A DNA stretch of 64,000 nucleotides from Opitutaceae bacterium UBA2377 (lineage in GTDB: Bacteria > Verrucomicrobiota > Verrucomicrobiia > Opitutales > Opitutaceae): the NCBI GenBank assembly GCA_002344205.1, contig DDSZ01000029.1, positions 11,097-75,096 of the forward strand. Reading direction: 5' to 3'. How positions within the stretch are numbered: the first letter of the stretch is position 1; every line of letters starts with the position of its first letter. The position numbers and the translations under genes were made by a program. The notes below the pieces were generated by a model. That model was not told the DNA's origin and made no database searches. It was given only the letters and a program-made list of their open reading frames with translations. Below are positions 31,072 through 40,273 of this stretch, piece after piece.

Positions 31072-31793
31072 AGCGCGACACTCGGCGCCGCCTCGCGCAC
31101 CGGGATCAGGCGCCGGTCGATCTCGGGCAACGACAGTTTCTCGATCTCATCCAGTGTCAGCGCCTGGGCGATGTTGAACCGGTCGGTCGCCGTGCGGCGC
31201 AGCGCGGCGAGATGCGCGCCACAGCCGAGCCGCTGGCCGAGGTCGTGCGCGATGGTCCGCACATAGGTGCCCTTGCTGCACCGCAGGCGAAAATCAAAGG
31301 CCGGCAGCCCGAAGCGGGTGAGCTCGAATTCCGACACGCGGATAAAGCGCGGCTCCCGCTCGATCTCCTCGCCCTTGCGCGCCGATTTGTAGAGCGGCAC
31401 GCCGTCGATCTTGATCGCGGAATACATCGGCGGCGTCTGGTATTGGTCGCCGAGAAAACCCTGCATGGCGGTGCGCAGCTCCGCCTCGGTGAGCGCGGGC
31501 ACGGGCTTGGTTTCCATCAGCTGCCCTTGGGCGTCCTGCGAGTCGGTAACTTTGCCGAGCTCGATCGTGCCCTCGTATTCTTTGTCGAGGCTGATGAGGT
31601 ATTGGGAAATCTTGGTCGCCTTGCCGATCAGCATGATCAGCAGGCCGGTGGCCATGGGGTCGAGCGTGCCGGCGTGGCCGATGCGCTTCATTTGCAGTTT
31701 GCGCCGGAGACGGGCCACCACGTCGTGGGACGTGTGGTCGGTGGGCTTGTCCACGAGGAGCACGCCCTCGAGTTCTTTCATCCGGCCGATCAT
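31068..31793 (-). CDS. truB: tRNA pseudouridine(55) synthase
   Basis: A 241-residue enzyme making pseudouridine 55 in the T-loop of tRNAs. [17 protein letters not shown] and the catalytic Asp45 in [16 protein letters not shown] are clear, with [26 protein letters not shown] and [15 protein letters not shown] following. The start at 31793 overlaps the nrnA stop in ATGA; Met5 is an alternative. Confidence 0.97.
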   Translation of the reverse strand: MIGRMKELEGVLLVDKPTDHTSHDVVARLRRKLQMKRIGHAGTLDPMATGLLIMLIGKATKISQYLISLDKEYEGTIELGKVTDSQDAQGQLMETKPVPALTEAELRTAMQGFLGDQYQTPPMYSAIKIDGVPLYKSARKGEEIEREPRFIRVSEFELTRFGLPAFDFRLRCSKGTYVRTIAHDLGQRLGCGAHLAALRRTATDRFNIAQALTLDEIEKLSLPEIDRRLIPVREAAPSVAL

Positions 31794-32815
31794 GCGCCGG
31801 TCTTCCTCGCCGCATCCACCGCCGCTACTTGGCGCGTGATCGCCGCCACGAGCCGCGCGTAAAAATCCGCGGCGTCGGTCTTGAGATTGAGCCCCGCGGC
31901 GCAGGCATGCCCGCCACCGCCGAACTGCCCGGCAATCAGGTCCACCCGGTAGGCGGCTTCCTTGGCGCGCAGGCTGGCTTTCCGGCCGCCATCGGCCCGC
32001 TCCTCGATGAGCACGCCCACATCCACGCCGTCGATGGACCGCGCGTAGTCCACGAGCCCCTCGGTATCCTCGGCGGTGGTGCCCGTCTCCTCAAAGACAC
32101 CCGCCGCGAGGGTGCCGAGGCACACGCGGCCGCCGCACTCCAACCGCAACGAAGCGAGGTAATGCTGCAGCAGCCGCATTTTGCCGAGGCTCTCGCGCTC
32201 ATAGAGATGGTAGCCCACCTCGTTTGGCCGGGCGCCACAGGCGAGGAGTTCCGCGGCCAGTTGCATGGTGCGGCGGGAAGTCGCGGCGAAGCGGAATTGG
32301 CCGGTGTCCGTCAACATGCCGGCGTAAAGCGCCTGTGCCGAATCGGCGTCGATCGTCATGCCCTGGTCGAGCAGCAGGCCGGTCAGGATTTCGCAGGTCG
32401 CGGACGAGCCCGTGTCCAGCAGATTGTAACGGGCGAAGCCGGCATTCGAAAGGTGGTGGTCCACCATCGCGAGGGGCGCGGGAAAAGCCGTCCGGATGCG
32501 CTCGCCGGCCCGGGCGCCGTCGGCGCAATCCACAAAGACGGTCGCAAGCTCGCCCGCCTGCGGCAGGATGGACTCAACGCTGGCAAAGGGCGTGTCGGTA
32601 ACGAGGAACTGCAGGCGGCGCGGCACGGCATCGGCGTTGACGCACACGGCATCGATTTCCTTGGCCCGCAACGCGCGGCAGAGGGCGACCTGCGAGCCGA
32701 TGCAATCGCCGTCGGGCCGGGCATGGCCGATCACGGCCACGCGGCGGCCGGCGAGTTCCGCGAGGAGGCGGCCAAATTGGGGCGTGAGCCCGGGATAGTG
32801 CGGCGCCGGGCTCAT
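31790..32815 (-). CDS. nrnA: DHH-family phosphoesterase (NrnA-like)
   Basis: A 341-residue cytoplasmic enzyme of the type that degrades nanoRNAs and pApA/pAp. Motifs in order: [23 protein letters not shown] in [12 protein letters not shown], a late LTDTGQFRF, and the DHHA1 glycine-rich end [13 protein letters not shown]. The start overlaps rbfA's stop and its own stop overlaps truB. Its place between rbfA and truB is the usual one in Gram-positive and many other genomes. Confidence 0.93.
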   Translation of the reverse strand: MSPAPHYPGLTPQFGRLLAELAGRRVAVIGHARPDGDCIGSQVALCRALRAKEIDAVCVNADAVPRRLQFLVTDTPFASVESILPQAGELATVFVDCADGARAGERIRTAFPAPLAMVDHHLSNAGFARYNLLDTGSSATCEILTGLLLDQGMTIDADSAQALYAGMLTDTGQFRFAATSRRTMQLAAELLACGARPNEVGYHLYERESLGKMRLLQHYLASLRLECGGRVCLGTLAAGVFEETGTTAEDTEGLVDYARSIDGVDVGVLIEERADGGRKASLRAKEAAYRVDLIAGQFGGGGHACAAGLNLKTDAADFYARLVAAITRQVAAVDAARKTGA

Positions 32816-33171
32816 GCCTGCGGCTCCTCCGGTTCGGCCGGGGTTACTTCATCCAGCAACTGCATCAGCCGTGTGCCGCGCGCGGCCGAGCGGTCGATCA
32901 CATACTCGAATTTTGGCAGGTATTTCAACGTGATGCGGCGGGCGACCTCTTCGCGGATGGCCGGGGCCACGCGCCGGAGCCAGCGCAGCTTTTCCTGCGC
33001 GAGTTCATCGCTCCCGACCACGGCCACGAAGACGCGCCCGTCCCGCAGGTCGGGCGCAACGCGCACCTCCGTGATGGTGACGGGCATCGCCTCGGCCTGG
33101 TAATGCTGGCGCAGGATCGCGCTGATTTCGCGCTGGATCAGCTCGTTGACCCTGAGGGTGCGGTTGCTCAT
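32812..33171 (-). CDS. rbfA: 30S ribosome-binding factor A
   Basis: A 119-residue KH-fold assembly factor for the 30S subunit. MSNRTLRVNELIQREISAIL, VTITEVRVAPDLRDGRVFVAV and the late LPKFEYVIDRSAARGTR are typical. The gene follows infB after an 84-base gap that holds a long inverted repeat, so it probably lies in the same transcript, and overlaps nrnA by four bases. Confidence 0.96.
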   Translation of the reverse strand: MSNRTLRVNELIQREISAILRQHYQAEAMPVTITEVRVAPDLRDGRVFVAVVGSDELAQEKLRWLRRVAPAIREEVARRITLKYLPKFEYVIDRSAARGTRLMQLLDEVTPAEPEEPQA

Positions 33172-33180
33172 CGGATTTTC

Positions 33181-33250
33181 GATTTTGGATTCCCGATTTT
33201 CGATTTCTTAATCGCCGACTGAACCAATCGAAAATCAAGAATCGAAAATC
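33181..33250. repeat. Long inverted repeat between infB and rbfA
   Basis: Arms 33181-33205 and 33226-33250 are 25 bases each and match at 22 positions, with a 20-base loop. The arms are AT-rich iterations of GATTTTCGATT in an otherwise very GC-rich operon. The element fills the whole infB-rbfA gap, ending next to the infB stop and 10 bases from the rbfA start. It looks like a mobile or dispersed palindromic element. Confidence 0.8.
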
Positions 33251-33255
33251 AAAAA

Positions 33256-35676
33256 TTAGAGCGAAGCTCGCACCTTCTGCACCTCGTAAACCTCGATCAC
33301 ATCGCCCACTTCGTAGCCGTTGAAGTCGTCGAGCTTCACGCCGCACTCGAGGCCGGCGCGGACCTCGTTGGCATCGTCCTTGAAGCGCTTGAGCGTCTGG
33401 ATCTTGCCCTCGTGCACGATCTCCTTCTTGCGGCGCAGCCGGGCGGCCGCGTTGCGGGTGATCTTGCCCTCGGTGACCAGGCAGCCGGCGACCGCGCCTT
33501 TGCCCTGTGGGAAAACCGCGCGGACTTCCGCGCCGCCGAGCTTGATCTCCTTGAGGTCGGGCTCGAGCAGGTCGGCCATCATCTCGCGGACCTTGTCGGC
33601 GAGTTCATAGATGATGTCGAAGGTCTCGATGCGCACGTTGTGGTGCTTGGCCAGCGGGGTGACGCCGTTTTCCAGCTTGGTGTGGAAACCGAGGATCACG
33701 GAGCCGGCGGCCCCGGCCATGAGCACATCGTTCTTGGTGACCAGACCCACCTCGGTGGAAACGATCTCCAGCGTGACCTTGGTGCTCTTGATGCCTTCCA
33801 GCAGGTTGCGCAGCGCCTCGGCCGAGCCGAAGACATCGGTTTTGACGATGACCTTGAGGACCTTGGACTGCGTGGCGGCGATGTTGGCGAACAATTGCTC
33901 GACCGAGACTTCCTTCGGCGCGGCGGCGGCCGTGCTCACGACCTTCTTGAGGCGCAGGCCCTCTTCCTCCGCCAAGCCTTCGGCCTCGCGGATATTCTTG
34001 ACCGCCTTGAAGGAGGCACCGCTGTCAGGCGTATCGGACCAGCCGATGACGCGCACCGGCATCGCCGGAGGCGCTTCTTTGATATTGCGGCCCAGGTCGT
34101 CGAACATCGCGCGCACCTTGGCAAACTGGGCGCCGCTCACGATGGCGTCGCCCACCTTCAGCGTGCCGCGCTGCACGATCACGGTGGCCAGCGGGCCGCG
34201 GCCGAAATCGATCTCGGACTCGATGATGATGCCCTCGGCGGCCGCCTTCGGGTTGGCCTTGAGCTCCATCACATCGGCCTGGAGAAGGATCATCTCCAGC
34301 AGCTCGGTGATGCCCTGGTTCTTGATGGCCGCAACCGGCACCACGATGGTGTCGCCACCCCAGTCTTCCGGGGCGATGTTGCGCTGCTGCATCTGCGTCT
34401 TGACCTGGTCGAGGTTGGCACCCTTCACGTCCATCTTGTTGACCGCCACGATCAGCGCCACGTTGGCGTTCTGGGCGTGCTTGAGGGCCTCGTCCGTCTG
34501 CGGCATGAAGCCGTCGTCCGCCGCCACGACGAGCACCGCGATGTCGGTGACGTCGGCCCCGCGGGCGCGCATCTTCGTGAACGCCGCGTGGCCGGGCGTA
34601 TCAAGAAAGGTGATTTTGCGGCCGTTGTGCTCGATCTGGTAGGCGCCGATGTGCTGCGTGATGCCGCCGGCCTCGCCCGCGGCGACATCGGCCTTGCGGA
34701 TGGCGTCGAGCAGCGAGGTCTTACCGTGGTCCACATGGCCAAGGATGCAGACGACGGGCGGACGCGGCGCGAGGTTGCGTGCCTCCTCTTCCTCGGCCTG
34801 CTTGCGCTGCTTGTCCTTGTCGTCGGCCGCCGGGGCCTTCGGCGTCTCGCCGCGATGCTTGATCTCAAGCATGAAGCCGTGCTTCTCGGCGACCTTGATG
34901 GCCATCGGTTCCTCGATCGCGGAATTCATCGAGGCGAAGCCGCCCGCCTGATTGAGTTCCGAGATGAGCTTGAAAGGCTTCATCCCCAGCGCGGTGGCGA
35001 AATCGCGGACGATGATCGGTGGCTTGATCTGGATGATTTTGACTTCACCGGTCGCCACAGGCTCCACCGCGGGAGCCGCGGGTACGGAGACCTGGGCCGG
35101 CGCGCCGGCCGTCGGCAGCGGCTTGGGAGCACTCAATGGTGCGGCTGACCGCACAATCGGTGGCGGCGCGGAAACCAGCGCGGGCCCTTTGGCCACGGGC
35201 GGCGGCACCGGCGGCGAAGCCGGGCGGCTGACCACCGGAGCAGGCGCGACGGGACGCGGCAAAGGCGGCGGCATGGCTGGCGCTTTCACCGGCGCAGTCG
35301 CCGGTGCAACCGGGCGCGGAGGCAAAGCGGGCGCGGGTGTCGGAGCGGTGGCCTTCACTGCGGCGGCCGCTGCTTCTTTTTCACGCACGACATCTTCCTT
35401 GGATTTGACGAAGACACCGGGCGGCAGGCTCACCTTCGGAGCGACACTGGGCTCGGGTGTTGCGACCGGCTCGGATGCGGCCGCGGGCTCGCTCGGCGCA
35501 GCGGCGGATTTTTTGGCGGCAAACTCCTCACGCAGCGCATCGGCGCTGATGTTGTCCACCGTGCTCGACACCGACTTCACATCCGGGCGGATGATATTGC
35601 GCTCCTTGAGCAGCGCCAACATATCCTTGTTATCAAGGCCGAGCTCCTCGGCCAGCTTGTGGATGCGAATACTCAT
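33256..35676 (-). CDS. infB: Translation initiation factor IF-2
   Basis: An 806-residue GTPase that delivers initiator tRNA to the 30S subunit. The N-terminus has the IF2N helix domain ([20 protein letters not shown]), then about 160 residues of Pro/Ala-rich linker, then a second IF2N segment. The G domain begins near residue 310 with [15 protein letters not shown] (G1), DTPGHAAF (G3) and VNKMD (G4). Domains II, III and IV follow and end [20 protein letters not shown]. It lies 23 bases after nusA. Confidence 0.98.
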   Translation of the reverse strand: MSIRIHKLAEELGLDNKDMLALLKERNIIRPDVKSVSSTVDNISADALREEFAAKKSAAAPSEPAAASEPVATPEPSVAPKVSLPPGVFVKSKEDVVREKEAAAAAVKATAPTPAPALPPRPVAPATAPVKAPAMPPPLPRPVAPAPVVSRPASPPVPPPVAKGPALVSAPPPIVRSAAPLSAPKPLPTAGAPAQVSVPAAPAVEPVATGEVKIIQIKPPIIVRDFATALGMKPFKLISELNQAGGFASMNSAIEEPMAIKVAEKHGFMLEIKHRGETPKAPAADDKDKQRKQAEEEEARNLAPRPPVVCILGHVDHGKTSLLDAIRKADVAAGEAGGITQHIGAYQIEHNGRKITFLDTPGHAAFTKMRARGADVTDIAVLVVAADDGFMPQTDEALKHAQNANVALIVAVNKMDVKGANLDQVKTQMQQRNIAPEDWGGDTIVVPVAAIKNQGITELLEMILLQADVMELKANPKAAAEGIIIESEIDFGRGPLATVIVQRGTLKVGDAIVSGAQFAKVRAMFDDLGRNIKEAPPAMPVRVIGWSDTPDSGASFKAVKNIREAEGLAEEEGLRLKKVVSTAAAAPKEVSVEQLFANIAATQSKVLKVIVKTDVFGSAEALRNLLEGIKSTKVTLEIVSTEVGLVTKNDVLMAGAAGSVILGFHTKLENGVTPLAKHHNVRIETFDIIYELADKVREMMADLLEPDLKEIKLGGAEVRAVFPQGKGAVAGCLVTEGKITRNAAARLRRKKEIVHEGKIQTLKRFKDDANEVRAGLECGVKLDDFNGYEVGDVIEVYEVQKVRASL

Positions 35677-35699
35677 GCGTGATTGGGTCTGGGCGCGGA

Positions 35700-36935
35700 T
35701 TAGGCTTGGGGCGGTTGCGAGACGCGGGTGATGATGTCCTGGGCTTCTTCCGACGTGAAGCCGGCGTCCACGAGATCGTCCGCCTCGACGTCCTGGAAGG
35801 CCGCCGGCGAATTGATGCCCATGTCCACGAGCCGGCCGGCAATGACCGCGTCCAGCGCGAAGGTTTTCACGAGCGAGTCGATGGCCGTCTGGCGCGGATC
35901 GTCGCCCATGGCCTTGAACTCCTCGATGTCGAGCCGCCAGCCGATGAGCCGGGAGGTAAGCCGGGCGTTCTGCCCTTTGCGACCGATGGCCACGGCAAGG
36001 TCGTCGGTCGCCACCTTGAGGAGAATGCGGTGATCCTTCTCGTTGATGATGATCTCGCGCGGCACGGCGGGCTTGAGGGCCTCCATGATCATGGCCTTCG
36101 GCTCGGCAAAGTAATTGATGATGTCGATCTTCTCACCGCCGAGTTCGCGCACGATGGTCTTCACGCGCGCGCCGCGGGCGCCCACACAGGCACCTACCGG
36201 ATCCACCTTCGGATCCGTGCTGGTGACGGCAATCTTGGTGCGATAGCCGGGCTCGCGGGCAAAGGCCTCGATCTTGACGGTGCCGTCGGCGATCTCGGTC
36301 ACCTCGAGTTCAAAGAGGCGGCGGACGAATTTCGGGCTGGCGCGGCTCAGGATGATCTCGGGACCGCGCGGCGTGGAGTCGATGGACATCAGCAGGCAAC
36401 GGATGCGCTCGCCGGGCTGGTATTCCTCGGCGGGCACCTGCTCCTTGCCGGGCATGATCGCCTCGGCCTTGCCCAGATCGACGTAGAGGTCGTTGCGTTC
36501 GCGGCGGCGAACCGTGCCGGTCACGATGTTGCCGACCTGATCCTTGAAATCGTCGTAGATGCGGTCCTTCTCGAACTGCCGCAGCCGCTGCATCACGGCC
36601 TGGCGGGCGGTCTGCGCCGCGATACGGCCGAGCGTGGAGGGATCGATCTCCTTTTCGATGAACTCGCCGAGGAGCACGCCGGGCTTCAGGGCCTGGGCTT
36701 TTTCGATGTGGATCTCGGTCTTCGGGTTGCTGACGGAGTCCACCACCTTGAGCACAGCCCAAGCATGCATCTGCCCGTTCTTCGGGTTGATCTCGATCTT
36801 GAGTTCCTGGCCGGAGTTAACCCCCTTCTGCGCAGCAGTTTTCAGCGCATTGGTAATCGTCGAGATCATGTCGGCACGACCGATCCCCTTCTCCTTCTCC
36901 ATGTATTCCAGAACGGATAAGATTTCGCTGCTCAT
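35700..36935 (-). CDS. nusA: Transcription termination/antitermination factor NusA
   Basis: A 411-residue RNA polymerase-binding factor. An N-terminal polymerase-binding domain ([19 protein letters not shown]), an S1 domain (about 135-205, [20 protein letters not shown]) and two KH domains ([15 protein letters not shown] and [14 protein letters not shown]) are visible, followed by one helix-hairpin-helix region at the C-terminus. The start MSSEIL at 36935 is the conserved one; 17 further open codons would run through the leader terminator. Upstream, rimP is absent from its customary position; a DUF2851 gene is there instead. The leader carries a promoter and a strong terminator, so premature termination may set NusA level. 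Confidence 0.97.
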   Translation of the reverse strand: MSSEILSVLEYMEKEKGIGRADMISTITNALKTAAQKGVNSGQELKIEINPKNGQMHAWAVLKVVDSVSNPKTEIHIEKAQALKPGVLLGEFIEKEIDPSTLGRIAAQTARQAVMQRLRQFEKDRIYDDFKDQVGNIVTGTVRRRERNDLYVDLGKAEAIMPGKEQVPAEEYQPGERIRCLLMSIDSTPRGPEIILSRASPKFVRRLFELEVTEIADGTVKIEAFAREPGYRTKIAVTSTDPKVDPVGACVGARGARVKTIVRELGGEKIDIINYFAEPKAMIMEALKPAVPREIIINEKDHRILLKVATDDLAVAIGRKGQNARLTSRLIGWRLDIEEFKAMGDDPRQTAIDSLVKTFALDAVIAGRLVDMGINSPAAFQDVEADDLVDAGFTSEEAQDIITRVSQPPQA

Positions 36936-36959
36936 AGGGTTAAGGCTTGATAAATAAGG

Positions 36960-36999
36960 AAAAAAAAAGCGGGCCGCAGGGCCCACTTATTGAAAAGTG
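36960..36999 (-). terminator. Leader terminator/attenuator before nusA
   Basis: On the minus strand GTGGGCC-CTGC-GGCCCGC (36969-36986) forms a 7-base stem followed by nine T residues (36960-36968), an excellent intrinsic terminator, only 24 bases before the nusA ATG. Just upstream CACTT-TTCAAT-AAGTG (36984-36999) can form a competing 5-base hairpin that shares three bases with the terminator stem. It lies downstream of a predicted promoter, so it is placed as an attenuator; it would also stop transcripts from the DUF2851 gene. Confidence 0.8.
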
Positions 37000-37018
37000 A
37001 GTTTGATTGAGTCGGTGA

Positions 37019-37047
37019 ACGTATCGGTTGGCCGCAAAACTTGTCAA
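37019..37047 (-). promoter_or_regulatory. Predicted promoter of the nusA-infB operon
   Basis: TTGACA (37042-37047, minus strand) is a perfect -35; ATACGT or GATACG follows after a 17- or 16-base spacer (37019-37025). Transcription would begin near 37011 and give a leader of about 75 bases containing the attenuator hairpins. Confidence 0.6.
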
Positions 37048-37075
37048 GCCCTCGACCCGCCGCCGGCCAGGTGAG

Positions 37076-38284
37076 CTATGCACGCGTGTCGTCGAGCGCC
37101 AAAAGCCGCCCCAATAGACCCTGTGCGGGACCATGGCTGGCGGGATGTTTCCGGCCGGCGAAGACGCCCACATCCCGCAAGGCACGGACCAATACCGGCG
37201 GCAGATCGCCCGGAAACCAGTGATGCCAGAGCCCGTGAACATCCGCACCCGTGTGCGCCGCCAGGAGAGGCAGCCAGCCGTCGCACACGAGGTTGTCCAG
37301 CCGTGTGCCGCCGATCACCCCGCCGCAAACCAACCCGGTCATGTCCTCCCGCCACTTGGTCAGCCGGTGTTCCCGGCGAGCCGCGGCTGTATCCATGGTG
37401 CAGGCGATCACCGGTAACTGTCGGGCCACTCGCTCCAGCCGGGCCGGCCAGTCTGGCGCTTGGCCAGCCCAAGCCGCATATTGCCGGAGCCGCCTCCGCG
37501 GATGATTCGCCGGCCGCACCCCCTGCAGGCTCCAGTTCTCATCAGCGAAAAGCCGCTCCCCGTCCAAACGCCCGCCGGCCCACTCGGCCAACGGATGCTT
37601 CGCCGCGAGCCGCAGCATCGGCGCCCGGTTAAACCGGTAGCCCAATATCTCCAGCGCCGCATGCTGGCAGGCCGCCGTCCAACCCAGCCGCGCCACCCTC
37701 AGCCGGGCAAAGTGCACTTTCTGCCGCCAACGCCGCTCGCTGTGCGCCCGCAGTTCGGCCCTGAGTTCCGGCTCGGTCAGCTCCCGCAGCGCGGTGATGA
37801 TCCGGTCGATGGGCCGGCCCGCCAGATGCTCCACTGCCGCCTCGGCCGCATACTCCTCAAGATCACAATGCAGCAGCGGCAACAATGCCGCCACCGGGAT
37901 CAACCGGCCCTCGCCCGCCGTGGTGCGGTGCGCCGCGGCCGGCGGAAACAGCACCACATGCAGGCGCACCCGGTCATAGGCCGGATCCGCAGCATGCCGG
38001 TGCGCCGCCCAATCGTCCGCATGCAAATGCAGCTCGACATCGCCCTGCACCACCTCCCCGTCCTCGAAGCGCAACCTCGCCTCCTTGAAATCCGGTCCGC
38101 CCAGCGCATTCCAGCGCCCCGGATGCAGCACACCGACCCGCCGGCCGTCGGTCGTCGCCAGCCGGCTGCGGTCAAAGTCACCGCGCGCCCAAATCTGCTG
38201 GAGCAGTTTTTCGGAAAACGTGAAGGGGCCGTAGAGACCTTGGATCTCCGCCACCGCGGGCCCGGGGTTGGCGCTGCGCGTCAT
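37076..38284 (-). CDS. DUF2851 family protein
   Basis: A 402-residue cytoplasmic protein. The family motifs are present: LHPGRWNALGGPDFKEARL, GDVELHLHADDWAAHRH and YDRVRLHVVLFP near the N-terminus. The pattern of acidic and histidine residues in a beta-rich core has led to suggestions of a nuclease-like fold, but no function is established. The gene lies upstream of nusA on the same strand and is divergent from tRNA-Ser. Its transcript should end at the terminator before nusA. Confidence 0.85.
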   Translation of the reverse strand: MTRSANPGPAVAEIQGLYGPFTFSEKLLQQIWARGDFDRSRLATTDGRRVGVLHPGRWNALGGPDFKEARLRFEDGEVVQGDVELHLHADDWAAHRHAADPAYDRVRLHVVLFPPAAAHRTTAGEGRLIPVAALLPLLHCDLEEYAAEAAVEHLAGRPIDRIITALRELTEPELRAELRAHSERRWRQKVHFARLRVARLGWTAACQHAALEILGYRFNRAPMLRLAAKHPLAEWAGGRLDGERLFADENWSLQGVRPANHPRRRLRQYAAWAGQAPDWPARLERVARQLPVIACTMDTAAARREHRLTKWREDMTGLVCGGVIGGTRLDNLVCDGWLPLLAAHTGADVHGLWHHWFPGDLPPVLVRALRDVGVFAGRKHPASHGPAQGLLGRLLALDDTRA

Positions 38285-38352
38285 GCCCGGAGCCTGCCCG
38301 CCGCGAGAAAGCTCGACAAGCCCGGTGTTTCGCGGAGTTTTTCCGGCATTCG

Positions 38353-38440
38353 GGTGGGGTGGCAGAGTGGTCTATCGCGGCGGTCTTGAAAACCGCTGAA
38401 CCGCAAGGTTCCGGGGGTTCGAATCCCTCCCCCACCGCCA
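38353..38440 (+). tRNA. tRNA-Ser (anticodon TGA)
   Basis: An 88-base class II tRNA. Acceptor GGTGGGG (38353-38359) pairs with CCCCACC (38430-38436), discriminator G, CCA encoded at 38438-38440. The anticodon stem GCGGT/ACCGC encloses CTTGAAA (anticodon TGA), and the long variable arm and T-loop GGGTTCGAATCCC are typical of serine tRNAs. A TCGACA -35-like hexamer occurs upstream without a good -10. The bases after it (38437-38467) can form a hairpin with no T-run. Confidence 0.98.
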
Positions 38441-38483
38441 GCCTTCGCTCGGCGAGCTTCGGCTGGCACGGTCACTCACGCCG

Positions 38484-39374
38484 TCACGCCTGACGCAAAA
38501 AATCCCGCGCGGCGAGGAAGCCCCGCTGCTCGCCGGCGACCGTGCCGTTGTGGTCCACGTCCTCGAGCTCGATGGCAACAAAGCCGGCGTAGTTCGCGGC
38601 CTGCAATTCCGCGAGGAGTGCGGACCAGGGTGCGCGACCGGCGCCCGGAATGGTGTAGCGCCAATAGGAACCGCCCCAGGGGAAGCCTTCCGCAAAGACC
38701 GGCGCCTGCTCGTGACCGAGCTGATACAGCCGCTCCTCATCGATCAGGGTGTCCTTGCCGTGGACGTGCACCACCTGCGGCGCAAATTCCTTCAGGAAGC
38801 GCAGCGGATCAATGCCCATGCGGATGAGGTGCGAGGGATCGTAATTGATGCCGTAGTGCGGCGAATTCATCTCCCGAAGAAACGCGCGATACGATTCCGG
38901 CGTGCAGCAGTGCGCGTTGCAGCCCGGCCAGCCTTCGATGGCGATGTGCGTATCGGTCTCGCACAGGAGATCGCGCAGTTGGCCGTAGCTCTCGACCATG
39001 TAGCCGAAAGTTTCCTTGCGCGGGAGCTTCACCTCCTCGGCCAGCATGACCGCGAAATGGATCCGGATGCCCTGCGCCGCGGCGGCCCGCACCGCCGTCT
39101 GCGCGAGGGCCACGGTCTCACGGCGCCGGCCCGCATCGGCCGACAGCATGCCGCTCCACTCGCGCCCGAGCAGATCGGCCGTGCCGACCGGCAAGCCCGC
39201 CTGCCGCCACTCGGCCGCCGTCGCCTGCACTCCCGAAAAAATGTCAACGCAGGCAAATCCTTCGCGCACGGCCCACGCCGCGGTTTCCGCGATGGGCTGG
39301 GCGGCGAGCGGGCCGGTGAGACGAAGTCCGATGGCGAAGCCACCGGTGCGGGTGCGGGCGGGGTTGGCAGTCAT
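38484..39374 (-). CDS. TIM-barrel sugar isomerase/epimerase (AP endonuclease 2 family)
   Basis: A 296-residue protein of the xylose-isomerase-like fold. The expected metal and catalytic residues are visible: Glu147 (HIAIEGWPG), Asp179 (YGINYDPSHLIRMG), His205 (VVHVHGKDT) and Glu269 (FVAIELEDVDHNG). The GINYDPSHL/HGKD pattern is common in inositol and sugar catabolic epimerases/dehydratases linked to Gfo/Idh/MocA enzymes. It has no signal peptide. It lies 68 bases beyond the araC-type gene on the same strand, so the two may be cotranscribed. Substrate unknown. Confidence 0.85.
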   Translation of the reverse strand: MTANPARTRTGGFAIGLRLTGPLAAQPIAETAAWAVREGFACVDIFSGVQATAAEWRQAGLPVGTADLLGREWSGMLSADAGRRRETVALAQTAVRAAAAQGIRIHFAVMLAEEVKLPRKETFGYMVESYGQLRDLLCETDTHIAIEGWPGCNAHCCTPESYRAFLREMNSPHYGINYDPSHLIRMGIDPLRFLKEFAPQVVHVHGKDTLIDEERLYQLGHEQAPVFAEGFPWGGSYWRYTIPGAGRAPWSALLAELQAANYAGFVAIELEDVDHNGTVAGEQRGFLAARDFLRQA

Positions 39375-39442
39375 GGCAGGGTGCGGGGAACAGTTCAGGA
39401 ATCTTGTCCGCTGTCACTTCCGGATTGGCTTTAACGTCCACC

Positions 39443-40201
39443 TCAACGTGCGCGTTTGCGCCGCAGACGGGCGCGCATTTCCCGCGGCGATAGCCGGAAA
39501 TGCCGGCGGAAGAGTTTCGACAACTGGTATTCGTCGCCGAGGCCGACGGCCGGCGCGATCGCCTTCACCGGCAGGCCCGTCGTCAGCATGAGGGTGCGGG
39601 CTTGGTTGAGCCGGATACGCTGGAGGTCGCGCATCGGCGTGGTGCCGCTGAGCCGGCGAAATTTGCGCACATAGGCGAATTTGCTCATGCCGCAGCGCCG
39701 CGCAAGATCGTCCAAGTAGAGCCGGCCCGCGAGACTCTGCTGCATGTGCTGGCGCTGGTCCGTGAGCCAGGGATCCACCGGCGAGGCACAAAGCCGCCGG
39801 GTCTCGTGCAGGAGCGCACGCAGCAGCGGCGTCTGCCGCTCCGGGGCCACGCCCGCCCGGTGGTCGCGCACCAGCCACGCCGCCATCTGCCGAACCCGGC
39901 CGTCGGCATCGCGCAGGCGCAGGGTGAAGTGACCGAGCGCCGCTTCCTCCGCCTTGAATACGAGGAAAAATGTGCTCACCGGCTCCTTGCGGTCGGAGGT
40001 CTCCTTGTGCACGTGGCCGGCCCGGTAGAGCAGCAGGTCCCCCGCTCCGGCCGTTAGCGTCTGCCCGTCCATCTCCAGCCGCATCTGCCCCGCGAGCACC
40101 ACGATGAGCTCGTGCACCTGGTGGCTGTGCGGCGGCATGTGCCAGTCCCGTTCGGGACGCACTTCCCCGGCGCTGAGGAATTCGGGTTCGGGGCCGACCA
40201 T
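39443..40201 (-). CDS. AraC-family transcriptional regulator
   Basis: A 252-residue regulator. The N-terminal half is a cupin-like sensing domain with PPHSHQVHELIVVLAGQM and DLLLYRAGHVHKE; the C-terminal half has two helix-turn-helix units (LYLDDLARRCGMSKFAYVRK and VKAIAPAVGLGDEYQLSKLF). It probably senses a sugar or glycoside and controls the neighbouring genes. An ATG at 40237 would add 12 residues but lies inside a perfect inverted repeat (40235-40255), so the ATG at 40201 is preferred. Divergent from the oxidoreductase gene. Confidence 0.9.
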   Translation of the reverse strand: MVGPEPEFLSAGEVRPERDWHMPPHSHQVHELIVVLAGQMRLEMDGQTLTAGAGDLLLYRAGHVHKETSDRKEPVSTFFLVFKAEEAALGHFTLRLRDADGRVRQMAAWLVRDHRAGVAPERQTPLLRALLHETRRLCASPVDPWLTDQRQHMQQSLAGRLYLDDLARRCGMSKFAYVRKFRRLSGTTPMRDLQRIRLNQARTLMLTTGLPVKAIAPAVGLGDEYQLSKLFRRHFRLSPREMRARLRRKRAR

Positions 40202-40234
40202 GGGCAATTTCCGACAAGTGTTGGCAATCGCCGC

Positions 40235-40255
40235 CATTCCGGCGAGCCCGGAATG
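40235..40255. promoter_or_regulatory. Perfect inverted repeat in the araC/oxidoreductase divergent gap
   Basis: CATTCCGG-CGAGC-CCGGAATG has 8-base perfect arms and a 5-base spacer. It sits 18 bases before the oxidoreductase start and in the upstream region of the araC-type gene. It is a candidate operator controlling both directions. AraC proteins more often use direct repeats, so another regulator is possible. Confidence 0.5.
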
Positions 40256-40273
40256 CTGCTAGTTTCAACGGGT

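Noticed and set aside
38437..38467. Terminator after tRNA-Ser
   Set aside because: The hairpin uses the tRNA 3' end itself and is not followed by T residues.
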